From positions 1 through 33,336 of the forward strand of contig CAZVRZ010000056.1 of NCBI GenBank assembly GCA_964629965.1: a stretch of DNA of 33,336 nt, written 5' to 3'. Of the stretch, positions 32,164 to 33,336 are shown one piece after another (positions within the stretch are counted from its first letter, which is position 1; each line of letters starts with the position of its first letter). The translations under genes were made by a program, and so were the position numbers. The notes under the pieces were generated by a model, which saw only the letters and a program-made list of their open reading frames with translations, had not been told where the DNA came from and searched no databases. This stretch comes from CAZVRZ01 sp964629965. GTDB taxonomy: Bacteria; Chloroflexota; Anaerolineae; Anaerolineales; UBA4823.

Positions 32164-33225
32164 TCAAGCCACTGTAATTTTCTCGCCCTGGATTACTTCG
32201 CCAATCTGCCACAACGGTTGATCCAACGCAGCCGCACGCTCGAAAAGCGCCTCGACCTTGGACGGCGGCACTGCCAATAATAGGCCGCCGCTGGTTTGTG
32301 GATCAAAGAGCAACATCATTTCCTCTTCACTGATCTGGGGGTCAAAATGCACAAATTGCCCAAAATACAAACGATTGTCAGAAGCGCCGCCCGGGAAAAC
32401 CCACTCGGCGGCAAAATGGTGGGCGCTGGAAAGAAAGGGGATCTTTCTGAGTTCGATCCGCATGCCAACCCTAGAGGCCTGCGCCATCTCGCTGGCATGT
32501 CCTAACAAGCTGAAGCCGGTGATATCGGTGCCGCTGCGCACATCCATTTGCACTGCCAACTCAGAGGCTATCTTGTTCAGGCGACGCATCCAACCAGAAA
32601 CTTCCCGGATATCTTCGGGGGTGGCCTGGCCGCGCTTGAGAGCGGTGGTGGTAACGCCAAAACCAAGCGGCTTACTCAAAACAAGCACATCGCCTGGGTG
32701 TGCACTGCCTTTGGTTATCATATGCGCTGGATCCACAAAGCCCAACACCACCAGACCATACTTGGGCTCCTTGTCTTGGATGGTGTGCCCGCCGGCAATT
32801 ACCACACCTGCCTGGCGGGCCGTCTCAGCACCACCCCGCAGGATCTCGCCAAGCACGCTGGTTGGCAGATCTGGTGGCAGCGCAGCAATGTTCAAGGCCA
32901 TGAATGGCCGTCCGCCCATAGCATAAACATCGGATAAGGCATTGGCTGCAGCAATCGACCCGTAATCATATGGATCATCGACGACCGGCGTAAAGAAATC
33001 CGTGGTCGCTACCAATGCCCGTTCATCGGCCAGTTTCCAAACGGCAGCATCGTCCGGGTCGCCCAGACCAACTAACAAATCGGGGTAATCGGACGAGCGG
33101 AAAAACCCCTGGATCGGGCGCAGCACCTGCGCCAGCGTCTCCGCATTCAGCTTGGAAGCTCAGCCAGCGCAGCTGGAAAGCGAGGTCAAACGGATCTGTT
33201 TTCCGGATTCGGCAACAGCGCACAT
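32164..33225 (-). CDS. selD: Selenide, water dikinase (SelD), predicted selenoprotein with in-frame UGA
   Basis: A 353-codon frame from ATG 33225 with one internal TGA (33162-33160). SelD makes selenophosphate from selenide and ATP for selenocysteine and selenouridine synthesis. The N-terminus reads LTSLSSCAG-U22-ASK25 and then LNAETLAQVLRP. The U-x-x-K spacing equals Cys17-x-x-Lys20 of E. coli SelD. Downstream hallmarks: LLVGLGDPDDAAV, VATTDFFTPVVDDPYDYG, AAANALSDVYAMGG, AGGHTIQDKEPKYGL, TDITGFSLLGHASEM and FDPQTSGGLLL. Starting at GTG 33126 instead would remove the catalytic Cys/Sec and Lys. A candidate SECIS follows the UGA and a near-consensus promoter precedes the ATG. The alternative is a nonsense mutation or sequencing error, made unlikely by its exact position. 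It leads an operon with the gamma-glutamyltransferase. Confidence 0.88.
33117..33133 (-). promoter_or_regulatory. Candidate bacterial SECIS hairpin in selD
   Basis: On the minus strand GGCGCAG (33133-33127), loop GTG (33126-33124) and CTGCGCC (33123-33117) form a perfect 7-bp GC-rich stem. The loop begins 33 nt after the UGA (33162-33160) and its first base is G. This fits what I recall of the bacterial SECIS model: a short stem, a guanosine in the first two loop bases, and 16-37 nt from UGA to the loop. A smaller stem GCG-GAGA-CGC (33144-33135) is an alternative. Confidence 0.5.
33160..33162 (-). other. In-frame UGA predicted to encode selenocysteine
   Basis: The plus-strand TCA at 33160-33162 is TGA in the selD frame. 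It lies between CAG and ASK codons, at the position where SelD proteins carry the catalytic Cys or Sec. The frame stays open and conserved on both sides. Confidence 0.85.
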
Positions 33226-33231
33226 GACACG

Positions 33232-33259
33232 ATTATATCTGTAAAGCGGCGATTGGCAA
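33232..33259 (-). promoter_or_regulatory. selD promoter, probable leaderless start
   Basis: On the minus strand TTGCCA (33259-33254, five of six) and a perfect TATAAT (33237-33232) are separated by 16 bp. Six nucleotides separate the -10 from the ATG at 33225, so the mRNA should begin at the start codon. There is no Shine-Dalgarno sequence. This also supports the ATG upstream of the UGA as the true start. Confidence 0.65.
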
Positions 33260-33336
33260 ACCCGATATAAGCATTTATCGATTGGTACTGTATCTTTGAG
33301 TAAGGAAATTCCAAAAGTGGGGCAAAAAAGCCTGAC

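Noticed and set aside
33226..33336. A tRNA-Sec or the start of another gene at the right edge
   Set aside because: No cloverleaf or open frame could be supported in the last ~110 bp; only the selD promoter is visible.
1..33336. CRISPR arrays, insertion sequences, prophage genes, rRNA or tRNA genes
   Set aside because: No repeat-spacer pattern, transposase, integrase, phage structural gene or RNA gene was recognised by eye on either strand.

Overview
The window looks like a chromosomal piece of a Chloroflexota bacterium, most likely class Anaerolineae. This is inferred from the gene types, moderate GC, the style of the purine enzymes and the bactofilin/MFS context; no marker gene proves it. 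A run of 26 Ns (14194-14219) shows it is a draft assembly. Genes are densely packed, no stretch longer than about 180 bp lacks a gene, and no tRNA, rRNA, CRISPR array, transposase or phage gene is visible.

Layout. 1-2.35 kb: a damaged-looking cell-envelope region. A ceramidase-like fragment runs in frame into a flippase-type membrane protein, followed by a truncated cyclic-nucleotide-binding protein and an FAD-dependent oxidoreductase. 2.3-2.9 kb (minus): an adenine-phosphoribosyltransferase-like gene. 3.0-6.5 kb: three consecutive small proteins whose N-terminal zinc ribbons have the same cysteine positions (12, 15, 30, 33), then a phospholipase-D-fold lipoprotein. 6.6-11.9 kb: a HerA/DUF87-type ATPase and a REC-GAF-PAS-GGDEF-EAL c-di-GMP protein. 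11.96-27.85 kb: purine biosynthesis, with purA (+), purB (-, interrupted by the Ns) and a 13-kb plus-strand operon purSL-purQ-purC-purE-purF-purDM-purN-purH1-purH2-guaB. Then come fabI, a bactofilin, and on the minus strand an MFS transporter, a gamma-glutamyltransferase and selD.

How the genes work together. The purine block encodes all ten steps from PRPP to IMP, plus the first steps towards AMP (PurA, with PurB) and GMP (GuaB); guaA is not in the window. Several features recall the eukaryotic pathway: PurD is fused to PurM and overlaps purN (the order in animal GART); purC overlaps a class II, animal-type purE (the order in animal PAICS), with no purK; the AICAR transformylase reads like the C-terminal half of animal ATIC and is encoded separately from IMP cyclohydrolase. 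PurL carries two PurS-like modules at its N-terminus.

Most notable observation: at the right end, selD (minus strand) is longer than a stop-to-stop reading suggests. The frame continues upstream through one in-frame TGA to an ATG at 33225 and restores the conserved SelD N-terminus, with TGA exactly where SelD has its catalytic Cys/Sec (CAG-U-ASK). A 7-bp GC stem with a GUG loop lies 33 nt downstream, a good bacterial SECIS candidate. SelD is therefore probably a selenoprotein and the organism probably decodes UGA as selenocysteine.

Three genes (first zinc-ribbon gene, MFS, selD) have a near-consensus -10 box ending only 6-7 nt before the ATG, suggesting leaderless mRNAs.
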